Shown here: in pieces, positions 38,939 to 48,595 of the stretch
Position numbering within the stretch: the first letter of the stretch is position 1
How the letters are laid out: every line of letters starts with the position of its first letter
NCBI GenBank assembly: GCA_023515795.1
Contig: JALGPX010000047.1
Coordinates: forward strand, 21,261-80,834
DNA length: 59,574 nt
Direction of reading: 5' to 3'
From: Amoeboaphelidium occidentale
Taxonomy: Eukaryota > Aphelidiomycota > Aphelidea
Made by a program: the position numbers and the translations under genes
Notes under the pieces: generated by a model
The model's input: only the letters and a program-made list of their open reading frames with translations
What the model was told of the DNA's origin: nothing
Databases searched by the model: none

Positions 38939-40672
38939 ATGACTAAGATATCGCGTTGGTATGGCGTATTTCTCATGGTACTTGCTATGATCATTGCAGT
39001 GCACAGTGTTCCTGTTAAGGATAATGATAATGATGGTCGAGGAGATGATATAGATACTCCCACAAGCTGGCATCCAGTATTTCCACACGTGATGAAATGG
39101 TTGCCTTCAAAATCTCTGCACGCAGTTGCGGTAGCGTCAAAGGACAGTAGGAGCTCTGCTGTGAATGAGTTGGAATACAGACATAACCAATTGTTGAATT
39201 GCAACAAGCACGTTCGCACTACTTTAATGAAGCAAGTCTTTCATGGCCGCTATCATCCTGCGACACTCTCTGCTGATATCGATAATAAGTGTATACGCGA
39301 CATAGAGCGATTTGCCGGCTTATACGCGTCCTCCTCAAGGAACATAAGAATATCCTTACAAATGTCGAACGGAAAAGTAGTCAAAGGGTTTGTGGATGCA
39401 ATGAGATCTCTTGGAAGACGCGCATTTGCTTCTGTTCTGGTGGAGTTCGATTCCGAAGAAGACACCAAAGCCCAGCTTGAGACCTTGAGGTATTTGGTGG
39501 ATCATTCCTCTTGGATAAAACATTTATCGGTTCCGTTTGAAGGATTTTCTATCCTAGAGATTCTCCCCGTTCTCCATCACAAGTCTCATTACGCTGATAG
39601 CATTGAGTCATTAGATTTGAAATTCAGAGACCAAAATCTTGGTGAGGCAGAGTTTGGTATGATTACAAAAATCTTGGGCTCTTTAAAAGGTTTAAAGGCA
39701 TTTAATTTAGTTGCAGAGTATGCGACTCTTCATCACGATGGATTTATAAAGCTCTCCAAGGCTTGGAAGAACCTTCGGCACCTAAAGCTGAACTTGTTCC
39801 CAGATGTAGTGCTTGCTCCAACAACAATCACTGAGCTATCGGACTCTTTGCGGTCTATGAACCAGTTGGAATCTTTCACTTTTGATTATGATCTCGACGA
39901 TCAGGACATGGATTATTTCTATGTTGCTTTATCTCATATGAATATTCAAAGGTTAAACATTGCCATCTACAGCAAACATGCGGCGTTTTGCAAAACTGTT
40001 CTGCAAAATGCCAAGATCCAAAGTCTCAGAATGGAATACTATTCAAATGATCTGAAAGATGCAGAGGAGTGTGCAAGAGCTCTAAAAGAAAACGAGTCGC
40101 TGAAGAAGCTCAGGCTGAAACTGACTCGAGTTGAAAACGCAGAAGTCCTAAAAACTCTATCAATGGCAGTTAGAGACCATTCCAGTCTTACAGAAGTTTC
40201 AATTTTTGTTGACTGGAATCACAAAGTCCATGAAAAGTTTCACCCCGAACAAAGCTTGTCAATGATATTCCAGAATCCCCGTATCAAATCTTTAGAGATC
40301 GATACCTCTCACGTGGGAACTCTATTCATCGCACCAGAATTAGCTGGTTCTTACTTGGGTAGCGCTCTCGCGAAGACCACAACACTCGAATCTTTTGTTT
40401 TCAAAGGCTCGATATCGTTCAGCAAGGAAGGGCTTACCAAATTAGCAGCTGGTATCGCAAAGAACAAGAGCCTCAAATCCTTGATCCTCGAACTACATAT
40501 AAAACAAGAAGATTATAGTAAAGCAGAGTCTGTTTTGGAGGCAGTAAAAGAGAATAGTGAGTTGAAACACGTTGATATAGCTTATCGAACGCGGCCTGGG
40601 ATCCCTGAAGACATCTTGGATAAGTATGAAAGCTATAGACAAGCAAATCCTTTTAAATTTACCTACAGTTAA
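38939..40672 (+). CDS. Secreted LRR protein with F-box-like N-terminal helix
   Basis: The ATG at 38939 gives 577 aa with a signal peptide (ISRWYGVFLMVLAMIIAVHS). Residues 40-75 (HPVFPHVMKWLPSKSLHAVA, ASKDSRSSAVNEL) resemble an F-box-like helical cap. Then leucine-rich repeats of about 28 residues run to the C-terminus (IQRLNIAIYSKHAAF, LKKLRLKLTRVENAEVLKTL, LKSLILELHIKQED), similar to ribonuclease-inhibitor-type LRRs. An F-box does not make sense outside the cell, so the repeat of this region as a fold rather than a Skp1-binding element is more likely. The family is unknown. Confidence 0.65.
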   Translation: MTKISRWYGVFLMVLAMIIAVHSVPVKDNDNDGRGDDIDTPTSWHPVFPHVMKWLPSKSLHAVAVASKDSRSSAVNELEYRHNQLLNCNKHVRTTLMKQVFHGRYHPATLSADIDNKCIRDIERFAGLYASSSRNIRISLQMSNGKVVKGFVDAMRSLGRRAFASVLVEFDSEEDTKAQLETLRYLVDHSSWIKHLSVPFEGFSILEILPVLHHKSHYADSIESLDLKFRDQNLGEAEFGMITKILGSLKGLKAFNLVAEYATLHHDGFIKLSKAWKNLRHLKLNLFPDVVLAPTTITELSDSLRSMNQLESFTFDYDLDDQDMDYFYVALSHMNIQRLNIAIYSKHAAFCKTVLQNAKIQSLRMEYYSNDLKDAEECARALKENESLKKLRLKLTRVENAEVLKTLSMAVRDHSSLTEVSIFVDWNHKVHEKFHPEQSLSMIFQNPRIKSLEIDTSHVGTLFIAPELAGSYLGSALAKTTTLESFVFKGSISFSKEGLTKLAAGIAKNKSLKSLILELHIKQEDYSKAESVLEAVKENSELKHVDIAYRTRPGIPEDILDKYESYRQANPFKFTYS

Positions 40673-40707
40673 TGATGCAGAATAAAATCTTTTTCTTACA
40701 AAGAAGG

Positions 40708-41347
40708 ATGTTTGTTTCGCTGCTCGTGTACATCGGTGCAATCTTGGGAGGTCTTTTCATCACCCTTTGCATAGGTACCTTTAACCTCAAGATTAACTAA
40801 ACAATCTTCAGCCTGTGGTTTATACTACGTCGCAGAGTTCGTCGAGGAATTCACTGTGCTCTCAAAGAAGATTATTCAAAGAACGATAGGCGCCGTGCTT
40901 CTGCTACACATTCTGCTTCTGTTCGATGGGATGCCGTTCCTACAGATTTCCGTTTCGTTCTGCTGCCATTTGTTTTACACTCTTCTTTTACGAACATTTC
41001 CGGTAATTGGTTTGACTGACTTTGCTTTTGTTACGTCGTGCGTTTTGGTCGTTGCGGACCATTTCATGTGGTTCGCTTACTTTACACAGAACAGACGGTT
41101 TAGCTTCGCGGAAATTACATGTTTCTTCTTTATCTGCATATGGCTCGTTCCTTTCCAGTTCTTTATATCTCTATCTGCTGGTGATAATGTTCTTCCGTAC
41201 GCAAATGTCGTTGTCAGCGCTAAGGGCGAAGGGTTTGGTGATCATAATAGGAGAAAGGGTTTAAACCTAAAGAATGTTCTAGTCTGGGTTATTGATAAAA
41301 AGAATGAACTGCTGCCGTCTAAATCAAGTTCAAACAAGGCATTCTAA
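40708..41347 (+). CDS. SVP26: TEX261/SVP26 family ER-Golgi membrane protein
   Basis: Two exons (40708-40774, 40812-41347) with a 37-nt intron (GTACCT..TAACTAAAC..TTCAG) encode 200 aa. The joined reading is CIACGLYYVAEFVEEFTVLSKKIIQRTI, then LFYTLLLRTFPVIGLTDFAF, ADHFMWFAYF and WLVPFQFFISLSAGDNVLP, matching animal TEX261 and yeast Svp26. It is a polytopic adaptor that helps pack Golgi mannosyltransferases into COPII vesicles, which fits with glycosyltransferase-like genes in this window. An ATG at 40675 is also in frame but lies in the upstream gene's AATAAA region, so 40708 is preferred. Confidence 0.9.
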
Positions 41348-41359
41348 GTTCTGTTAAAA

Positions 41360-41907
41360 NNNNNNNNNNNNNNNNNNNNNNNNNNNNNNNNNNNNNNNNN
41401 NNNNNNNNNNNNNNNNNNNNNNNNNNNNNNNNNNNNNNNNNNNNNNNNNNNNNNNNNNNNNNNNNNNNNNNNNNNNNNNNNNNNNNNNNNNNNNNNNNNN
41501 NNNNNNNNNNNNNNNNNNNNNNNNNNNNNNNNNNNNNNNNNNNNNNNNNNNNNNNNNNNNNNNNNNNNNNNNNNNNNNNNNNNNNNNNNNNNNNNNNNNN
41601 NNNNNNNNNNNNNNNNNNNNNNNNNNNNNNNNNNNNNNNNNNNNNNNNNNNNNNNNNNNNNNNNNNNNNNNNNNNNNNNNNNNNNNNNNNNNNNNNNNNN
41701 NNNNNNNNNNNNNNNNNNNNNNNNNNNNNNNNNNNNNNNNNNNNNNNNNNNNNNNNNNNNNNNNNNNNNNNNNNNNNNNNNNNNNNNNNNNNNNNNNNNN
41801 NNNNNNNNNNNNNNNNNNNNNNNNNNNNNNNNNNNNNNNNNNNNNNNNNNNNNNNNNNNNNNNNNNNNNNNNNNNNNNNNNNNNNNNNNNNNNNNNNNNN
41901 NNNNNNN
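41360..41907. other. Assembly gap (548 N)
   Basis: This is a run of 548 N after the SVP26 3' end. It cuts the 3' part of the minus-strand gene that continues to 43164. Confidence 0.99.
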
Positions 41908-43164
41908 GGAGCAGAAATGATGGCTTTGTACTCATCAGGTGTCGTAGCTTTTGTGAATTCAATTGTTTGATCAGCAGGAAGATTCTCCTGTTTATCAAAA
42001 ATGCCATCCAATACGGCTTTAGTTCTTGGCTCCATGATATTCTTCATTTTAATGGTTTCAAGTTCAGCAATGGGAAAGTCCGGAACAGAGTTCTTTACGA
42101 AATCAATGTGACCAATGATAACATCCACCGAGGATGCCTTCAAGTACGCGGTAGTTGGAACAGGCTTCCCATTGTGCTCCAACATTGGTTTGAACAAATT
42201 ATCTGCTTCATCTTTGACAAATGCTTCCTTTTTGAACAAAGTATTGAACGTATGATCTTTGAGTTTCGCCTGCTTGACACCCGTAAAACCAGGAGGATTA
42301 AACATTTCACAACTAACAAACTGAACATCGAACGCCTTTGCTTCAGGTCTCCATAACGTCTCAGCATCGATATTGAACAAATAGGAATCGCTCTTGAGGT
42401 CGAGTCGTTTTTTAATCGCTGTCTGTTTCTTTGCGATATCTCCTTTTGCTTCAACCTGAAAGCCTCCAGGGATATCAACACCGGCATCATCAACAATTCC
42501 CTTGGAAGCTTTGAAGGGTGCCTCTGGAGTACCGAATATGGTACCATAANTCAATATTGAACAAATAGGAATCACTCTTGAGGTCGAGTCGTTTTTTAAT
42601 CGCTGTCTGTTTCTTTGCGATATCTCCTTTTGCTTCAACCTGGAAACCTCCAGGGATATCAACACCGGCATCATCAACAATTCCCTTGGAAGCTTTGAAG
42701 GGTGCCTCTGGAGTACCGAATATGGTACCATAAATATTCTTTCGTGTTTCAGCATCAAGAAAGCTAGCTTTAATAGAATCAATAGCTCCCGCAGACTCCA
42801 ATGAAGGCTTAACCGCTTCATCAACAACTTTCTCAGGAGTTCCTGCACCTGAAAAACAATTATTCTTGTTTCTTTTGTGCAAATGTTGTGCAATAGGAAT
42901 TACAGACCTGTAATGATCGCATACACATTTGTCCTTCAAACAAGCACACGAAGGATCAGAAGAACCAACACTGCATAACTTAACAGCAGCATCTGTTAAA
43001 TCACAACCAACACATTCACACTTGAAATTTCCTCTTTCTGCTAGTTGTACTAGGATTGTTTGAACATTGAAACCAGAACTAGAACCAAGAAACATAGACA
43101 CAGAACGCGCATTGCATTCAATAATAATACCAAATATAAAAATAATCAAGTTAGTTACCAACAT
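41908..43164 (-). CDS. Secreted Cys-rich protein (family member A), 3' end lost in gap
   Basis: The gene starts at the ATG at 43164 with a signal peptide (LVTNLIIFIFGIIIECNA). A Cys-rich region follows (CECVGCDL, CSVGSSDPSCACLKDKCVCDHY) and then a longer domain ending in the gap. It is paralogous to the plus-strand gene at 48596-49735: shared features are the Cys pattern C-C--C----C--C-C---C-C, HLHKRNKNNC / HLFKRANIRC, and VDVIIGHIDFVKNS / VDLIASHIEFVEEV followed by MKN-MEPRT. A single N at 42550 is flanked by a 183-base overlap with SNPs (42367-42549 and 42551-42733), so the 42.5-kb frame break is an assembly artefact. The family is unknown. N-terminal half about 220 aa, total likely near 380. 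Confidence 0.6.
42367..42733. repeat. Assembly overlap duplicated around a single N (42550)
   Basis: Bases 42367-42549 and 42551-42733 are near-identical (differences such as GGAATCGCT versus GGAATCACT and CTGAAAGCC versus CTGGAAACC). They are two contig ends placed in series. Differences fit two alleles or close paralogues. Confidence 0.85.
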
Positions 43165-43291
43165 GGTTTGAAAATATTGAATCGGATTTATGGGTTGGGT
43201 ATTCAAGAAAGGATCCGAAGCCGTTCCGGTCCAATCAGAAAATACCTTTCACGCCAAGTTGCGAACTTCCGATTGATGTGCAAGCAGGATC

Positions 43292-43549
43292 CAGTATCCT
43301 GCCATCTGTAGAATTTCCCATGAAACTTGATAATGATTTCGCCGACGCTTTAAAGCGAGTTCGTTTGCAAGGTAGATTAAAGCTTTATATATTCAAGAAA
43401 GTCCAAAAGGAGATCAGAACTGGTTCATATTAGTTGTCTAGTTGAAATAAAATCTATTTTGTGAGATAAATTCATTAGTTGTCATGATTACTTCGAAACA
43501 GCAGTCGTCAAAAAATAATCTTATTTCTAAGGATACAGTTGGGTAGGAA
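43292..43549. repeat. Contig end carrying the block-lacking junction
   Basis: Bases 43292-43384 equal 43551-43643, and 43371-43549 equal 47937-48115. Both matches share the 14-bp word GGTAGATTAAAGCT (43371-43384). The contig thus joins the left and right flanks of a 4307-bp block directly, as expected for a haplotype without the block or for a short-overlap assembly join. In this junction an ORF from the ATG at 43320 runs in frame through the repeat into the helicase-methyltransferase tail and ends at 43433. Confidence 0.8.
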
Positions 43550-43629
43550 NCAGTATCCTGCCATCTGTAGAATTTCCCATGAAACTTGATAATGATTTCG
43601 CCGACGCTTTAAAGCGAGTTCGTTTGCAA

Positions 43630-43643
43630 GGTAGATTAAAGCT
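43630..43643 (+). repeat. 14-bp direct repeat, left copy
   Basis: GGTAGATTAAAGCT; the right copy is at 47937-47950. The two bound the variable 4307-bp block. Confidence 0.8.
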
Positions 43644-43887
43644 CTCTGAGCAAGCAGATTGACAGCTCGGCAACTCCTTTATCTCAGATTTCAAGCCTTG
43701 CGCACCTCGATTGATAACCAGTTTCAACATTCGCGATGGATCAACTCACAGAATACAAAGAGCTTAAAGCAGTTCAGTAGAAAATGGGAAACTATAGCGC
43801 CCGACTAGACCGAATGGAAGGCGCTGGGATCGCGTTCTGCTGTTTCTGAAGTAAGTATGCGCTGATTTCGATATTCAGCATTATTCC

Positions 43888-44574
43888 TTGTCGATTAAAG
43901 ATTCTGTCATTGAACTTTCAGATCATTTGGCCTTTCCTCCTGCAGAATACACGTTATCTTCTATTGATGGTTCCCATGCGATGCTGAATGTGATTTACCA
44001 ACCACTTCCTATAGTTCCCCGTAGCACATCATCGCAAAGATCATCAAAACCTCTAAAGAAACAGCGAGTTGACTCCTCTGACGGGAATGAGACGTTTGAA
44101 AAACTAATAATTCAACGGGATCAGCACTGCATGATCACTCGAAAATACAAGTCATTAAGAGCATCTCATATTGTTGTTCCTGCTTAGTGGATAGACCATC
44201 CTGATTTGAAGGATATACAACGGGGAGATATCAAAAAAATTATAAGTTCTCGTGATGGTGGTGTTGATCATATTACTAACGGGATATTACTTCAGCGATC
44301 GCTTTCAGATGCATTTTACCGAGGAGACATTTCGCTTCAGTTTGTGGATGGGCATTTTTATTTTGTTTCAATTACCCCTGACTATGAATCAATTGATGGA
44401 ATCAAAGTTGATGAATGCGTTTGTTCTCGCTGGGATGGTACTTCTTGGTGGTGTCAAAAAAATAGCCCCAATCCTTATCTGATGGCATTTCATTTGCGAA
44501 ATAGCGTTTTTGCTCCTTGTCGTGGTGCTTTCGGTTACGATGAATGTGATATCGAAGATGTCGAAGAGTATTGA
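43888..44574 (+). pseudogene. HNH (HNH_2-like) endonuclease domain protein, interrupted by TAG
   Basis: Two parts of the same frame (43888-44187 and 44188-44574) are divided by one in-frame TAG at 44185-44187. The joined protein has RDQHCMITRK, ASHIVVPA-(stop)-WIDHP and DHITNGILLQRSLSDAFYRGDISL, the pattern of fungal HNH_2 proteins (C-ITG, AHI-P, NGILL--L---FD-G), with an added C-terminal part rich in Cys/Trp. No ATG precedes the domain in this frame; a 28-nt GTAAGT..TTCAG segment (43851-43878) may link an upstream exon, but those upstream frames also carry stops. It is best seen as a decaying gene. HNH_2 proteins are expanded in fungi and their function is mostly unknown. Readthrough is possible but not needed. 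Confidence 0.6.
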
Positions 44575-45346
44575 ATGAATTAAACTGAGTCCACAAATGA
44601 AACAAGTCGAATGGAATCTAAAATTCTAAATTATTGGTCTTACTATGAGTGATTTAGAGAGTAAGTGAGATTGAAGTCCGGCAATGGAATATTATACTCT
44701 GAAACAGTACTTGAGACTGATTGCTACGGGAAACAACACTTTGATTATAATTAATTGAATTCACTTTATCAGTTTTCGCGATCGGAATCATTGATTGTGT
44801 GACTTTTCAGAGTGAGGTTTTATATTCCTGTTCAATCTTCTCGTGACTTACTAAGAATCGTTGAAATGGACAATATGATCTTCATAGCAACCAACCAGTT
44901 CCAAGAAAGCGGCCTGTGAAAACGGAGTAATGCCGTCGAGAGGGATGATCGTGTGTTGGCGTTCATGGAAGAGGTTGGCTTGTTTGAACCGTTATCGATG
45001 GTTGCTATGACGACATCCTCATCTTCTTTGATCAGTGAGATCACAGTTCGTGAGAGTTCTGTACCGTCTGAGTGTATCAAGGATTGTTCGTTAGATCAAG
45101 GTTGACAACTGCTTATCGATAAGAGTGTACCTTGTGCTTTACGACTAGTTGATAATAGAAGTCTTTTACAGAATCCAGAACTTACACAGTCTGCTCGAGG
45201 ACCAGCCTCTAAACTTTTGAACGCTGCTGACAAACATCCAAAAGCGATGGTAACGTTGTTGTTAACTCCGTTGCAAACAACAAACCGTTTCAACTCCATT
45301 CTCGACAATCATCTGGTTCTTCCACAGCGAAATCTGGCACATAGTC
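44575..45346. repeat. Intergenic within the variable block, with one copy of a diverged ~95-bp repeat
   Basis: There is no supported gene; short minus-strand frames (44832-45080, 45096-45308) have no domain. At about 45123-45219 a stretch aligns to 48266-48361 (shared ACGACT, GTCT-CTCGAGGAC-AG, TAAACTTTTG), each copy upstream of a plus-strand gene. Confidence 0.45.
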
Positions 45347-47999
45347 ATGACTTCCAAAAAAGCTGCCCTCGATGGTGTTAAAGAACTTATTGATAAGAAG
45401 GTTTGGGGTAAAAGGCTTGAATCATCATACAAGTTATCAAAGGAAGATTACGATAGGGTTGCGAATGCTTACAGGGATCTGGAGACAGAAATATCAGAGA
45501 TAACTGGCAATAATGCAATTGGTATGCAGAATGAAGGTGTCGCAAATCCTTCTAAATACCTAAAAACTACTGTTTTGTCGTACTATAGACAGAAACAAAG
45601 AAAGGACTCGCTTGACACACCCATTTCCAAAAGGAAAAAAACCCATATAGAATCGATCTTAAACAGGCCATCCACTTCTGGATCTTCTTCTATTACGGAT
45701 CATGTACCTCCAGAAAGTTTGCCTGGTGTTGAAAATTATCATGCCGAGACAAACCAGAAAGCTGAGAGTGTAGTTGACATGGATATAGACTCTGAAAATC
45801 TTATTGATAAAGACAGTATTAATGCAGACGCAAATGATGCCAAAGGGAATGTATCAGAAAAGTATGTTAATCTTTGATTATTCTCTGACTAGTTATAGAA
45901 ACACAGAAATCTTGAAGTCTCCGGCACGCGCCATTAATGAAGTTCTTCATGATGATGCTACTGTGGACAATTTGGTTGGTCCTCCGAAAAGAGCCGATAG
46001 TCAAATATTTACGTCGAAACATTTGACTATTTATGGAAGCCAGTACAACATTGGAAGGTGCATAGTTCAAAAATGGCTGAAATATGTTCCTGGACTTCTA
46101 ACTGGTGAATTTGATAACGTTAACCTCATTGTCATGGGGCCCAGCTCAAGGGATCTCAAATCTCAGTTTGAGGATGATTTTACTGCTTGGAACCGAAAAC
46201 AGAGGGGAACCTATATTGTCAATCCTGTAATTACAAACAGCTCCTCTTTATTAAAACTAAGACACGAGTTTTTGGAGAATCTGAATAGTTCCTCGTTAAA
46301 TGTAATCATTCATGATGAGGCGCATTGGGGAATTGCCAGTGATTCAAATATTAACTCATTTCTTTTGGATGTTAGTTGTAAAGTGGAAAATGATCCCACA
46401 ATTGTTTTAGCTATTCTTTTTGTTTCAGCAACAATTGAGGTGATCACGAAAGTTAACAGATTTCCTGAAAGAACAGTGGATTGGACTGAACTAAAGGAGA
46501 TGGACCAATTCCAAGCCAAAACTTACAGACACATTGGTGAATTAAATTATGTTTATGATAACAGAACCACAGATATAACTTTGACCGAGGCCTCGACAAT
46601 TGTGAGAGATGATTATTTAAACTTTTTCAATGGAGGATCATCAGACTTTGCTGGTAAACTAATTAGTGATGTTGTGTATGATGACAAATTGTCTATGGCG
46701 ATGATTAGAATGTCCAACACGGAGGATATGTTAACAGTAGTTGAAGCCATGAAAACCTGGTTAAAGGACACGGGCTGTTGGGGAAAAGTTTTTGCTTTAT
46801 ACTTAAATTCAGATTCTCTACCATTGTCGGAGCAGTTGAGACAACAAGGAATGGAAAAATCAAGCACTTTAAAGTATAAATCTGTTCTTGACTTGAGTAA
46901 TATCAAATGCTTTCTGTTTGTGATTGAAATGGTTCGTATGGGACAAAGAATTCCTTCGACTTGCAAATATTATGATGTCCGTAGCAGATATACCTCAAAG
47001 AAAGGCATATGGGCAACATATCTTCAAGATGTTGGCCGTTGCGCTGGACATAATAAGCCACGTGCTACTGTGTTTGTTACTGAAGGATTGGAGTTTCCCA
47101 GGTGGGATCAGCTGCTTAAAGAAACAGAGGAGCCTTCAGGAAGACATCCGGAATCTATAGAGGCCTGCGGAGAGAAAGGAGTTTATAGTAGATTGTTGAA
47201 GCATTACACGATTCTTAAAGCTGAACCACAGATTGGTAAAACAGGCGCAATTTTGAGTACTCTTGAAATATTACAGAATTCTATCTTTAGAAACGCCAAG
47301 GCGAAAAAAGAACAATCATTTCCTAGTTCGTTACTTGTTGAATTAACCAAATTATATAGCACAATGGCAACTGAGAATCTTCAAGAGTTTATCAAAGTAT
47401 TTCCAGGAGTATCCTTTCAGTTTTACCACCAAGAAATGAAAAAATCCAAGCAAGCGTGGATTCCTGATGAACCAAACTTGATTATTTGCCAATGGTTAAT
47501 TGATAATTTGAAGCCAATAAGCGATAACCAGAAATTGTATTTGGCAGATTGTGGTTGCGGTCCTTGCGGTATAACTGATGTCATGCGTAAGGATTTTGCC
47601 AATAACGAATTTTGGAAGAACATTGTTGTTTACGGATATGATGTTGATCAGGAGATTAAAAAAATGGAATTAGGGCACTCTCCTGAGTTTAGAGGATTTG
47701 CTGGAAATATGTGTAGCCAAGAGGAACTAGACAGCTTTCATTGTGTGGTGTTTTGTCTTTCTTTGTTTGAGGAGCAGATAACACGACACATAACTTGGGC
47801 CAAGAAAAGCTTAAAGATGAATGGTTACTTAATTATTGTAGACGTTCCAAGGAAATTCGAAGATGAAGAACGAGCACCTATTAAAGGAATTTCGAATCAA
47901 GTTGGACCTTTAGTACATGAAAGACAAGTAGCTAAGGGTAGATTAAAGCTTTATATATTCAAGAAAGTCCAAAAGGAGATCAGAACTGGTTCATATTAG
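45347..47999 (+). CDS. Circularly permuted SF2-like helicase fused to Rrp8-like methyltransferase
   Basis: Exons 45347-45861 and 45899-47999 flank a 37-nt intron (GTATGT..CTGACT..TATAG); joining gives an intact 871-aa frame with the phase exactly restored. Residues 1-170 are a helical, then Ser/Asp-rich leader. The helicase part has motif II IIHDEAHWG (DEAH at 311-314), motif III FVSATI (about 346), and motif V/VI YLQDVGRCAGH (about 547-555). Only after these comes a Walker A, AEPQIGKTGAIL (GKT at 618-620); no Walker A precedes the DEAH. This order is that of a circularly permuted helicase. From about 670 follows a Rossmann methyltransferase: FYHQEMKKSKQAWIPDEP, LADCGCGPCG (about 721), CVVFCLSLFEEQ and LIIVDVPRKFED, the layout of Rrp8 rRNA m1A methyltransferases. 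It lies in a presence/absence block. Known targets: none. Confidence 0.75.
47937..47950 (+). repeat. 14-bp direct repeat, right copy
   Basis: GGTAGATTAAAGCT; this copy lies inside the helicase-methyltransferase coding sequence, 49 bases before the end of its stop codon. The left copy is at 43630-43643. Confidence 0.8.
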
Positions 48000-48595
48000 T
48001 TGTCTAGTTGAAATAAAATCTATTTTGTGAGATAAATTCATTAGTTGTCATGATTACTTCGAAACAGCAGTCGTCAAAAAATAATCTTATTTCTAAGGAT
48101 ACAGTTGGGTAGGAAGATGTGTTGTATGCGTGCTTGGACGGCAACGGATTTTCTGAACCCTAAGTGACGTTGGCACCACAAGCAGGGTCCCCATCTGAGG
48201 AAGGAAGTGACTTGAAGAGTGCCAACAAGTATTCGTTTGTTAAAGAGGTAGAAGTGCTTAAGGAAAGACTATACTTGAAACGACTGACGTATCGAGAATA
48301 AAGCCTGTTACCGAACTTAGAACACAGAGAGTCTTCTCGAGGACTAGACTATAAACTTTTGGTGGTGATATCCAATAAACTATGAGTTGCGACTCGTCTT
48401 AATCTCATCAAGTTCACATTAATCTCGACTCAACCGCTTAGATTCGATTTCTCACGAATTCCAAATTTAGCTCGCGGAGTTTGAAAATGCGACATTGATC
48501 TGCAAAATGTTCGCTCGTGATCACGCGATGCAACCCCGTGAAACGTGATTTCAACCCGGTTTACAAATTTTGTTCAAAATTCCCATAATCCAAAA
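48000..48595. repeat. Intergenic right flank of the variable block
   Basis: The first 116 bases (to 48115) recur at 43434-43549. A diverged ~95-bp repeat copy is at about 48266-48361 (partner 45123-45219). No gene is seen before the start at 48596. Confidence 0.55.

Noticed and set aside
43888-44574. Genome-wide use of UAG as a sense codon
   Set aside because: The HNH frame and the antizyme ORF1 have in-frame TAG, but the very long POLE and talin frames contain none and the micropeptide and the helicase-methyltransferase gene end at TAG. A single broken gene explains the HNH case.
44832-45308. Short minus-strand open frames (82 and 70 aa)
   Set aside because: No motif, no splice logic, and they overlap the diverged intergenic repeat.
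43644-47936. Classical DNA transposon with 14-bp target duplication
   Set aside because: No transposase or terminal inverted repeat is seen, and the right repeat copy lies inside the coding sequence of the cargo gene.
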